Shown piece after piece: positions 54,379-64,000 of a stretch of 64,000 nucleotides of DNA. Origin of the DNA: Zygnema cylindricum (lineage: Eukaryota > Streptophyta > Zygnematophyceae > Zygnematales > Zygnemataceae); NCBI GenBank assembly GCA_037447655.1, contig JBBHKE010000882.1:1-64000 (forward strand), in the 5' to 3' direction. The position numbers were made by a program, and so were the translations under genes. Below the pieces are notes generated by a model. The model searched no databases. It worked only from the letters and a program-made list of their open reading frames with translations, and had not been told where the DNA came from. Positions within the stretch are counted from its first letter, which is position 1. Each line of letters starts with the position of its first letter.

Positions 54379-55996
54379 CTGTTACAAGATTTAGACATTA
54401 GGTCGATTTTGAAACAAAACGAAGGGTTTTACCTCGTTTTACCCAAACCCCTAAGTTCCTCAATTGGCAAACAAAACATTAAACTTGAAAAAATATCAGG
54501 AACCATATTCGACATAACAGTCCAAAACGATCAATTTTAATGATTAACATATTTGTAAAACGACTTAAAAAGGAATATATGTCCAAAACCACAAAAAAAC
54601 AAAGAGAAAAATTTGCTTCAAAAAGGAGACAAAATCGTGATTCAGGTACCACTATATTTATTATTATTTTTTTTTCTATTTTTAAATGGAATCATAGGAA
54701 ATGTCCATTAACAAAATTATATATTAATAATAATAATAATAAATAAAATCCATAAACCATTTTCATTACCTTTACATTCCGTCATCCACTAACTAAAGGG
54801 ATCAGAGGGTGGAGGGGGCGGACGGTGGGGGGGAGGAGGGAGGGAGGGAGGAGGATAGGGCCAGGGAGGGGGGGGGGAGGGGAGGCCGTCATTAAAGCAG
54901 GGCCAACCTGAGTGATAATCAACTCACCAACACTTACCTATTACTCTCGTTTGTGTTTGTTTTGTTTTTTGTTATATTTTTGTGCGTTTTCATATTTTTT
55001 TAGTTTTTTTAGTTTTTTTTTTTTTTTTACTTCAAAATATTGCTTTCGCTTATTCTTAACTTATCCATTTTTTGTTTTTCGTTTTTTTTGTTTTTTGTTC
55101 ACTATCATTATTGCTTCAAAAATCGGCTATTGACAAGTGGGTGTGCACCTATGACTCTTTTAACTTTGTAACGTTTTTTGTAATAGGAAAACACATAAAA
55201 AATTTTGAGTGAGTTAAGAAAAGAACAAATTTCTTTCTTAGATTTGAAAAGATTTTTTTCTTTCTTTTTGCTGTTAACATTGACGGAATCACTCTAATTT
55301 TTTTGTGAAAATAAATGTATTCTCCACTTGTCATTGAAAAAGAGTGTTTTTATTTCACATTTTAGTATAATAAATTGTCTATATTCTAAATTTCTCGCTT
55401 GGGATGGAATTAATCTTCTATGGATGGAGGTTGATGGGAGGGAGGTGAAGGGGAGGGAAAGGATGGACCGTTGCATGACGCCACCCTCATGGACGGTTGT
55501 GAATAGCTGCAATTTTCGGTAAAGATCTTACGGCCTTTTTTTTTTGTAATTTTTTCGGCACGATTTTGAGGTTTATTTCTTGGTAGTCTTTTGGGTGTTT
55601 TTTGGGATATTTAAACCAGGGAGGGAAGGGGAGGGATGAGGGAGGGTTAGGGAGAAAAAAAGGGGGGAAGGATGGCCACTTTCACATCTAACAATGCCTG
55701 CTATTTTTTTTTAATTATTTTTTTGACAGTTTTTTCACATTTTTCCCCTAAGTTTCTATTTTAATTTGATTTATTTATGTGTTTGTTATTTTTTTAGAAT
55801 GTCTCCCTCGCATTCAAATTTTTATTTTCATTTTTACGGTCCAATTGTTTTTTGGTTTGTGGTTTACCATTTCCCTTTTTTAATAATAAAATAAAAAAAA
55901 GTCTTGATTAAAATATCAAATGTTTTAAAATCAATTGCCCCTTTGATGTGTTTTTTTCTACCCTCACTTTTCAATTCGCAAGTTTAAAATTAAAGC
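54379..55996. other. Spacer between direct repeats with G-rich tracts
   Basis: A G-rich run at about 54806-54893 (GGGAGGAGGGAGGGAGGG and GGGGGGGGGAGGGGAGG) and smaller ones at 55437-55465 and 55618-55672. These could form G-quadruplexes. No reading frame with a recognised domain. Confidence 0.5.
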
Positions 55997-56268
55997 CCCA
56001 ATGACATTTAATCTATATGTCAATTTATTCTCAATGACAAATCAACTAAACTATATGAACCTAATCGAGCGTTTGACTTGCACACCGTGCACCTCCCCTC
56101 CTCCCTCCCCCCCCCCCCCTCAGCCTCCCCCTTGATCAAGATCACTCCACTTGCTTCATAGCAAATTACGAAAAAAAAAATGAGTAGATATAATATATAA
56201 AATATGCATTCGTATTTAACTAGGAAACATTCAACTAGTAATAAATTCGACCAATGATAGTTTGCTTT
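55997..56268. repeat. Direct repeat, copy 2
   Basis: Partner of 54115-54378; its C-rich stretch (56093-56135) has expanded differently. Confidence 0.7.
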
Positions 56269-57240
56269 TCATTTTTGTAGTTTTTAGTATTGTTTTGATT
56301 TTGGACCCTGGAAAGCTTCCACCCTTTTTAGCCCGTTTTCCTTATTCTAATGGAAAACCGAAATTAGTTTTTTTGTAATTGGAAAATTCAATATGGTAGC
56401 TCAACACCCCAAAACTTTCCCAATGGAAAAACCAAAATCGATATCTTTCTGGTGACGGAGAAGACTTTTGTCATTTATATTCTTTATCGTTTTGAAACTT
56501 TTTTTTGGAAACCTTTTGATGTTTACAACAGGTGTTGTTTTTATATTCTATTTACATTCCCATGTGAAACATACAAGATCCACGTTCAAAATATGTGACA
56601 CGTCACTAAGGATTGACATTGTTATTATTATTATAATTCACTCAAGGTTGAGAAAAATCAAATAGAAAGGACGAAAAAAAAAGAAAGAGAAGTGACAAGA
56701 TCCAATAAGGATGAAGTATTATGAGTATTAAGAGCTAACAAATAGTCTTTGCTTTCCATTACAATCTCAGTTATCCTTCTTTTTCCTCGTCTTCTTTCAA
56801 CTCGTCTAATTCAAAGACTTCAAAAGGAAAGTTAATTTTCAGCTTAAATGATCCTCTCTAATCGTCGATTTCTACTACAAAAAGTACACGCTCAAGTTGA
56901 GTTTAAAGGATTTGACCACCAACCTGATGTGCTTGATATTAGATTAGAAGTTATGATAGCGTGAAATAGAGTGGAAGTCAAAGGTAGACACGAGACTGAA
57001 GACAATAAATTCCTTTAATTGACTATTGATCGGGTACAGATAGCTTAAGTACCGAAGTTAAAAGTATCCAGAACGTGACCTCTCGGGACTCAAAGAACCT
57101 TTGTGCCCTTAGGGGTCACATGACTCGGAATCACTCATCAATCTTTGACAACTCCCATCCACAATAGAATGATGTCTTCAACGAAACAATCGTACCCCTA
57201 TCAACATGGGCCCGTTCTATGTTACATTTCATAGGTCCCC
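56269..57240. other. Non-coding spacer
   Basis: AT-rich sequence without recognisable genes. The last ~300 bases may belong to the degraded copia element that becomes recognisable after 57240, but I cannot show it. Confidence 0.4.
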
Positions 57241-58342
57241 CAACTTTCTTTTGGGGACAATCCGTCACAACGTCGAACTATATACGCACCTATGTCCCAA
57301 CCACTTCCCTATGAAACCTCACTTCTCAAATGGCATGGACGGGCAACAATCCTAGTGTTTCCAATCTCCGAATATTCGGTAGCGTCGCCTAGACGAAAAA
57401 TTTCACATCTACGGGCAAATAGAGCAGTCATGCAAAACTTGGGTTTTTGGTTGGATACTCCACAAATCAAAGGCGTATCGAATATGGATTATTGAAGTTC
57501 ACTAGGTTGTCCTTAGCCGCGACGCCACATTCAACGAACCTCTCCTCTTTAACAAACAAATTCAATTCATTCCACCCATTTTCCCTCTTAGTCTCCTCTT
57601 CTCATCTCCCCTCCTCCACCCCAGACTTCTCTGTCATTATCCCTCTTCTTTCAATTCCTCCTAACTTCGCCTCCCGTCTCGTTCTTCCTTGTCCGTTTTA
57701 CTCTCGCCAAAACTTCCTTTACTCTCTTTTCTTCTATCCGACCCTTTATCTCTTTCGAGGACCACTTACGATCCTTTTTTTTCTCCAATCTGCATAGATG
57801 AACCCCTTACAACCTTTCCCATGGTCTTCGGGCAACTCCTCTCCCTCTCCAACCCTCTACCATTCGAAATAGTGCTCGGGTTTAAGCTCTCACAAGCTTC
57901 AAGCTCCCCTTGGCATCGCCAAAATTGCCACTTCCAATATCATTTTTCTCCTCTTTTACTGCCATGGCCGGTCGTAATGCCGCGAAAAAGAATGCCGCAA
58001 AGAACATCGAATTATAATCCCTAAAATTCAATATCACATGGGAACTTACCACTCTCCCTCATGGTCGCCAAGTTATCAACTCTAAATGGGTGTTTTGTGT
58101 AAAAACCAAAGCTAATGCCTCCCTGGATCAATTCAACGCTCGATTTGTCACAAAAAGCTTTTTCCAAAAAGAAAGTCTCGACGTCACTAAAATTTACGCA
58201 CCGGTGGCAAAATTCGCCTCCATCCACTTCCCTCTCTATCAGAGTGCCGCAAAACTCGCACAACTATCAGATGAACGTTCAAATTGCCTTCCTCTATGGT
58301 GCCATCAAGGAGGAAATCTTCGTTTGCTAGATAGAAGGATAC
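57240..58342 (+). pseudogene. Old copia pol remnant, left part (integrase end and RT start)
   Basis: Degenerate plus-strand copia sequence. Near 57300-57550 integrase C-terminal signatures occur in changing frames (YET..WHGRAT, a VGYSTNQR-like stretch for the usual GYS-QKGY motif, and a RDATFNEP-like end). From 58030 the RT start reads HGRQVINSKWVFCVKTKANA, then FNARFVTKSFFQKE, and later AFLYGAIKEEIF. Many stops and frameshifts. It is interrupted at 58342 by element H and resumes at 63507. Confidence 0.75.
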
Positions 58343-59028
58343 TGTTAGGATTTACAATAGTTGAATTTTCTTTTACGTAGTGTTGGTTCATAGTTAGTGT
58401 GGATTTAGATTTGGTCGCGCGTCAGTTTGCGTATTTTGTATTGTTTCATTTAGCTTGATTTTTTAACTCCGTGTGTCACTTCGCGGATTTGGTTTCGTTT
58501 CATTTTGTTTCATTTTGTATTTCGTGCGTGTACGTTTCACATGTACACGATGAAATTAGATTTGATTTGTTAAGTTTCATTTGAGTTCTAGTAACGTACT
58601 TCGAGAAGTTTCGTTTGGTGTGACGTACGTCTAGTATTTTCGTTTCGTGTAAGTTAAGTTTGTAGTACAAGACTTTGTCAGTTTTGTTTCTAGTAGTTTT
58701 ATTTTGCGTTTCTACCATATTTGCGTCTAAGTACATTGTGACGCTTCTAGAAACAGTGTTCTAGATTATTTATGTGGCTAAGTTAAAAAGCCATCGTGTG
58801 AGCTAGATTGAATTAATTAAGAGTGAATTAGAAAAAAAAAAGTTAAGAGAAGTGTAATGTTTAAGGATTGAGTTAATATGAGTTTATTTTATTGAGTATT
58901 CAATTTGCCTCTATCTTGGATTATGAGTTTTCAATGTGTTATAATGTTTGATTTAATTTCAATTTCGCTTCCGCATTGAGACATTTAAGTATTTGTGAGC
59001 GCATTCCTATTGACTCTTATTCCTATCA
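58343..59028 (+). repeat. 5' LTR of element H
   Basis: 686 bases; unrelated to the LTRs of elements A-G. It has runs of TTTCGTTT and CATTTTGTTTCATTTTG and ends CTATCA. No ATG-in-LTR arrangement here. Confidence 0.92.
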
Positions 59029-59102
59029 ATTGGTATTGGAGCGGTGTTTATTCCACTTAGATTTGAGTTAAAAATTGATTAAGAATTGAGAGTTTATATG
59101 TG

Positions 59103-60473
59103 ATGGTTGAGGAATACTTTGCAAAGAAAGAAGACACTGAAGTCAATTTTGGAGTTGGAGAAAGAGAGTCAATGGCGAAAGAGAGTCTTACAATTCAGTT
59201 TGATCCAGCGACTATGGATGAAATTTACGAATTTCTAAAGGCGAAAAGAGAATGTCAATCATTCGGTAAAACTCCTACCTTTGGTGGCAATTCAGGCGTT
59301 GAGAGTTATAAGAAGAAAGTCAAAAAGGGCAAAATAGAAGTATCTTTTTACGATGATGATCATGAGTCAAGTTTAAATGAAGAGTCAGATTATAAGGTGT
59401 CTTTTAAGACTATCATGTTTAATGGAAATACTTATCTTGTATGGAAGAGATATATTCAGGGAACCTTTACTCCAAAGAAATTGTGGAAAATACTTACAGG
59501 AGAAGAGAAAAGACCATTAGATGTAAAAAGAAGGAAAAAATGGGATGCTAAAGATATGGCATCTTGACTGCTTTACTTCAAAGTAGTAGTTCGGATCATG
59601 AGCATATGTTAATTCATGATACAGCTCATGCTTGTTGGATTCATCTACAAAATTTGTATGAGAAAGGATTCGCTAAGTCTAATTATGTATTTCAGGACTT
59701 TATTCAATCTAGGATGAAAAGTAATGAGTCAATTGATGATGTTCTAAAAAGATTTAATGTTTTGATAGAGTAGTTGAATAGCGCAGGAAAGTTTCTTCTT
59801 GGAGATGAAAAAATATTTGTGTTTTTAAATGGATTACCATCTAAGTTTAATGTCACAGTAGAAGTCATAAGATCTACAAAAAAACCCATTTTTGAATTTG
59901 ATATTAACATTCTAAAAGGTGCAGAGAAGAGTAAAGAGAAAGATAGTAGAGGATTTGGAAATAGGAAATAGTTATGTAAACCTCACTGACACGTCTAAGG
60001 TATATTCTCTACGTGGCCGTGGAGGTAGAGGAGGGTTTAGATCAAAAGGGGGAAGAAACAATTTTCAGTATTCAAGATTTGGAAGAGGTTATAGGAATCA
60101 AGGTGATGTAAGTCATGTTATTTGTTATAAGTGTAATAAGAAAAAACATAGGGCTACTAACTGTCCAGATAGGGAAAAACAATGCAATATTTGTTGGAAA
60201 TGGGGACATGTTAGTGCTCACTGTTTTCAACGAAATGGAGGAGGATCATCTTACTACTCAGAAAGAGGAAGAGGTCGAAGTGGACATCGAGGAAGAGGTC
60301 GTGGAAGATTTGGACAATCACGTGGAGGAGAACATCAAACCCACTATTCAGATTTTGATGAAAATCAAAGCGATAAGTCTCTAAACTTTTCTATGATGAT
60401 GAAAGAAGATGGAAATGTTGTTGTCAATTTTGCAAATTCCGCATGTGGGAGTCAAGTTTTAAAGATTGAATAG
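59103..60473 (+). pseudogene. gag of element H with two zinc knuckles
   Basis: Frames 59103-59567, 59564-59773, 59774-59971 and 59919-60473 are consecutive pieces separated by shifts or a stop. They show the copia gag (UBN2-type) capsid part (VWKRYIQGTFTPKKLW..., WIHLQNLYEKGFAKSN, FLNGLPSKFNVTVEVIRS). Then come an Arg/Gly-rich stretch and two CCHC knuckles, CYKCNKKKHRATNC and CNICWKWGHVSAHC, followed by a second Arg/Gly-rich region (GRGRSGHRGRGRGRFG). Two knuckles and RGG-like flanks are unusual for plant copia elements, which normally have one. Confidence 0.85.
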
Positions 60474-61900
60474 TTGATTTTGGAGCAACTCATCATGTTT
60501 GTAGTTATCTTAGTTAGTTTACAGATTTGAGAAAGCTTACAGTTCCTAAGACTATTACGGTTACGATTAAATTTACCTGTTAAGAATGTGAATAGTGAAG
60601 TTGTTGTAAGAAAAGTGAATTTGAACAATACTTTGTATTTTCTTGATGGAATTGTAAATCTTGTTACTGTTCCTCAGATACAAAGGAATGGTGGTAGAGG
60701 AACCTCGTTTGAAGATGGAAGAATAATTTTCCAAGATAGAGAAAGAAATCAATTTGGAGAAAGTTATGTAACTGATTGTTTACAAAGTAAGTTAAAATAG
60801 ATTAGACCACAGAAAGATCAGAGTTAAGTAATTACAGTCAATGCTGCAAGTTTTGAAAGAGGAGATCTAAGTTTATGGCATCATAGACTTTGTCATACTT
60901 CAGAGTCTAATATAAAGAATATGATGAAAAGTGGAGCAGTAAGAGGATTAGAGTGTGTTTCCGGAGAGAAAGTTCAAGGTTGTAATGGTTGTAGCAAAGG
61001 AAAACAAATTAGAAAACCTCATCCGGTAAAAGATGTGAAGTATAAAGCTAGTGCTCCCCTTGAGTTGGTTCATGTAGACTAATGTGGAGACGTCAAACCA
61101 GTAAGTCTAGGAGGACATAAGTATATCTTTGTAATTGTGGATGATTATAGCTAAAAGAGTTTCGTATATTTGTTGAAAATAAGTCAGAAGCGTAATATAA
61201 GTTTCGAGAATTTGTTGTAATGGCTAAGAGAGAAACGGATAGAAAGTTAAAAACAGTTAGATCACATAATGGAATAGAGTTTGTTGCTTTTAAAAACTTT
61301 TGTTAGAAAAGAGGGATTAAACAACAATTTACGGCTGCGTACTCACTTGAGTCTTATAGAATTGCTGAGAGAAAAAATATGACACTTTAAGAGATGATTA
61401 GGGCTATGTTATATAGCACTAAACATAGTGTGAGGTTTTGGAGAGAAGCTGTTTTTACAGCAAATTACATTTGTAACAGAAGACTGACTTCGGTTTTGGA
61501 GATAAGACGCCTGAAGAATTGTGGAGTGGCAAGATTCCATCTGTTCGACATTTGAGGATTCGGGGATGCTAAGCCATTGTCTACATCGAGAAAAGATATT
61601 GAACGGTAAAATTCAGTCCCAGATCTTGGACAGGTATTTTTGTTAGATATAGTCCAAATTCAAGTCAATATAGGATCGCCAATCCAGTTACTCGAACAGT
61701 TGTCAAATCGAGGAATGTGGAGTTTAACGAAGATTTGGCGAAAGCAATGGAGTTCACAAAGGATAAGGAAGAAAGTTTGGATTTTGAGGAATAGAGCATT
61801 TTGGAAGAGCTCAAGATTGATGACGAGAGTGACGAAGAGGAAGAAGAAGAAATTTCATTGCAGAAGAAGAAATCTAGTAAAGTTGGTAAGAGATCCGAAT
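60474..61900 (+). pseudogene. Protease and integrase relics of element H
   Basis: Heavily broken. Recognisable parts: a protease-region relic after 60474 (FGATHHVCS-like), GAG-pre-integrase near 60870 (LSLWHHRLCHTSESNIKNMM, then CNGCSKGKQ), integrase start near 61060 (ELVHVD, CGDVKPVSLGGHKYIFVIVDDYS) and later fragments in shifting frames. No continuous frame longer than ~100 codons. Confidence 0.75.
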
Positions 61901-62280
61901 CCTCCTAATCAAATTTTGAAAGCTTGAAAAGTGAGAATGGAAGTCAAAGTTTTAAGTTTAGTGAAAGATTTTTTAACAGACAAAGAAATGAATGTAGTTT
62001 GTCATCTGTAAGTGAGAAGGGTGAGAGAGATGATGTTGTTGAAGTAGAAGTTGTTGTTAGAAAAAGTAATCGAGCGAATAAAAGAAAGGCTCCTCTGAGA
62101 TTAACTCTTCATATGAATGCTAAGGATAAGTTGGTTGATTGTATTTCAGATGCTAAGTTAAATGAGTTTTTTTTATAGCAATTACTGAGTGAGATTTTGA
62201 GTGGGGATCTAAAGTCTTTTCACAAGTTGTAGCATCAAGTGAGGATTATTTGATATTTGGCTTGAATCTTAAGTTACGGT

Positions 62281-62769
62281 TTGGATTATAAAGAGGATTC
62301 AGAATTAGATTGTTTTGGTTATTGCGATTCCGATTGGGGTGGAAACTTCGACACTGGAAAGTCAACATCCGGTTACACTTTCATATTATGTGGAGGTGCG
62401 ATTTCATGGAGTTCGAGACTTCAACCTACGGTGGCCTTGAGTTCGACGGAGGCCGAATACATGGCGGCTTGCCATGCTGCAAAAACTTCAATTTGGTTAA
62501 GAGAAATGTTGAGTGAGTTGGGAATTGTGATTAAATATATGAAATTGTTTTCAGATAGCATGTCTAGTATTGCATTGGCTAAGAATCCAATGTTTCATAA
62601 GAGGTCTAAGCACATTAGGATTCAATGGCATTTTGTTAGAGACTTAGTAAATACTGGTGAGATTGAGTTCATATTAGTTCCTACGGGTAAAGAAGCAACT
62701 GACATGTTAACAAAAGCTGCTATGTATGATGTCTTTGTGAGAGGAAGGCCAAAGTTAGGATTATTTTGA
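62281..62769 (+). pseudogene. RNase H of element H, intact frame
   Basis: 162 codons open: CDSDWGGNFDTGKSTSGYTF, LSSTEAEYMAACHAAKTSIW, FSDSMSSIALAKNPMFHKRS, HIRIQWHFVRDLVNTGEI, TDMLTKAA. The acidic catalytic residues (D in CDSDW, E in STEAEY, D in FSDS) are present. It directly follows an integrase-RT linker relic (61924-62178), so the RT itself has been deleted. Part of a pol protein, not a gene of its own. Confidence 0.88.
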
Positions 62770-62799
62770 GTTTGGTTAATTCTTAGTATAGATTCAACA

Positions 62800-62812
62800 T
62801 TGAGAAGGGGGC
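62800..62812 (+). other. Polypurine tract of element H
   Basis: TGAGAAGGGGGC directly abuts the 3' LTR. Confidence 0.8.
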
Positions 62813-63501
62813 TGTTAGGATTTACAATAGTAGAATCTACTTTTTCGTAATATTGGTTCGTAGTTAGTGTGGATTTAGATTTGGTCGCGCGTCAGTTTAC
62901 GTATTTTGTTTTGTTTCATTTAGTTTGATTTTATAACTCCGTGCGTCACTTCGCGGATTTGGTTTCGTTTCATTTAGCTTCATTTTGTATTTCGAGCGTG
63001 TACGTTTCACGTGTACACGATTAGATTAGATTTGATTTGTTTAGTTTCGTTTGAGTTCTAGTAACGTACTTCGGAAGTTTCGTTTGGTGCAACGTACGTC
63101 TAGTATTTTCGTTTCGTGTAAGTTAAGTTTGTCGTACAAAACTTTGTCAGTTTTGTTTCTAGTAGTTTCATTTTGCGTTGTACCATATTTGCGTCTAAGT
63201 ACATTGTGACGCTTCTAGAAATAGTGTTCTAGATTATTTTCGTGGCTAAGTTAAAAAGCCATCGTGTGAGCTAGATTGAATTAATTAAGAGTGAATTAGA
63301 AAGAAAGAATTAAGAGAAGTGTAATGTTTGAAGATTTAGTTAAGATGAGTTTATTTTATTGAGTATTCAATTTGCCTCTATCTTGGATTATGAGTTTTCA
63401 ATGTGTTATATTGTTTGATTTAATTTCAATTTCAATTTCGCTTCAGCATTGAGACATTTAAGTATTTGTGAGGGCATTCCGATTGACTCTTATTCCTATC
63501 A
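62813..63501 (+). repeat. 3' LTR of element H
   Basis: 689 bases, nearly identical to 58343-59028 with scattered substitutions and small indels. Confidence 0.92.
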
Positions 63502-64000
63502 GATACATTTCACCGGGCACGGAACACCTTATCTACTGTCTTTTCAAGTACCTCTATGGCTTTAAACAAACTCGACGGATGTCGAACCAACATCTCGAAG
63601 CCATGTTTTTTAGTGAGGGCTTCTTCAAACTTCCCTGACTTTGGAATTTTCATTGAAGGTATAAACAAAACCATGGTAATAATCATCATATATGTTGATG
63701 ATTTTCTTTTATCTTGTCTATCTATTTCCCAAATCCTCGAATGGACGACTATGTTTCATTCCCATTTTGCTATGAAAGACTAAGAGGGACCTAAAATATT
63801 GTCTTGGCATATTTGTTAATCGCGATCGGCCAATTAAAACTCACTACCTCTCCGAAAAAAAATACATTTCAAAGGTCTAAGACAAATTTTCCATGTTAAA
63901 TTGCACCCTTGTCTCTACCCCAAAAAATGTCATTCTCAAATTCATTATTTCAGGCGGGCCGGTCCACAGAGAAATTTATGAATTATTTAGATCCGTGGTC
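63502..64000 (+). pseudogene. Old copia pol remnant, right part
   Basis: Continues the RT interrupted by element H: after GATAC come an LFKYLYGFKQT-like stretch (copia YGLKQ), RMSNQHLEAMFF, and the catalytic region IIIYVDDFLLSC near 63690, then LRGTK-like and TTSPKKNTF. Frame changes throughout. It reaches the end of the window. Confidence 0.75.

Larger units (their letters stand above)
58343..63501 (+). mobile_element. Copia element H, recent insertion lacking reverse transcriptase
   Basis: LTRs at 58343-59028 and 62813-63501 are highly similar and start TGTTAGG, end CTATCA. A perfect target duplication GATAC flanks it (58338-58342 and 63502-63506). The primer-binding site TGGTATTGGAGCG (59031-59043) is of the conventional type (tRNA-iMet 3' end, two changes). 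The interior has gag, two zinc knuckles, relic protease/integrase and an intact RNase H frame. The RT between about 62178 and 62270 is missing altogether. It is inserted in an older copia RT. Confidence 0.92.

Noticed and set aside
54540-55133. Short Lys-rich and Phe-rich frames in the spacer
   Set aside because: Consistent with AT-rich base composition; no conserved motif.
62310-62516. 68-codon frame within element H's RNase H
   Set aside because: Out-of-frame shadow of the RNase H frame at 62281-62769.

Overview
The window looks like nuclear DNA of a green plant, most likely a streptophyte and perhaps a non-seed lineage (inference). It contains a complete GRAS transcription factor gene, a plastid-type small multidrug-export (COG2426) gene, short exons with GT/AG introns, AT-rich spacers rich in microsatellites, and a dense cluster of Ty1/copia retrotransposons whose primer-binding site matches the plant initiator tRNA-Met. 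There are no bacterial operon signals.

Layout. 1-1.8 kb: a two-exon (or more) membrane protein gene of the small multidrug-export family, + strand, first exon not resolved. 3.6-8.0 kb: a five-exon GRAS gene on the - strand; all splice phases agree and give 847 residues. 8.0-9.2 kb: spacer with a degraded LTR-like piece. 9.2-35.8 kb: about 27 kb of nested, broken and recombined copia elements. Element A (+) is almost full length and carries a solo LTR of another family in its pol region. Then come a non-autonomous gag/RNase H element B (-), a truncated element G (+), a truncated element E (-) with a solo LTR in its integrase, an almost complete element D (-), and a second non-autonomous element C (-). 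37.2-53.0 kb: a gene of at least 29 exons (+) that fuses an acetolactate-synthase-type ThDP enzyme to an aldehyde dehydrogenase through a proline-rich linker. Its introns are full of minisatellites, several derived from exon edges. 53.0-57.2 kb: non-coding, AT-rich, with a long direct repeat. 57.2-64.0 kb: an old copia fragment split by a younger element H (58343-63501, perfect 5-bp target duplication) that has lost its reverse transcriptase.

Most interesting points. (1) In nine LTR copies of the cluster, in both orientations and in at least three LTR families, the gag start codon lies inside the LTR. The terminal CA of the LTR is always the first two bases of a codon, and the primer-binding site is inside the gag reading frame. 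That site matches the anticodon arm of initiator tRNA-Met (half-tRNA priming, as in Drosophila copia), up to 16 nt without mismatch. (2) The ThDP enzyme-ALDH fusion. (3) A two-copy family of non-autonomous elements keeping gag plus a degenerate RNase H piece. (4) A tRNA-like hairpin kept in divergent LTRs. (5) Intron minisatellites built from copies of exon boundaries.

All boundaries were read by eye from sequence; no searches or alignments were run.
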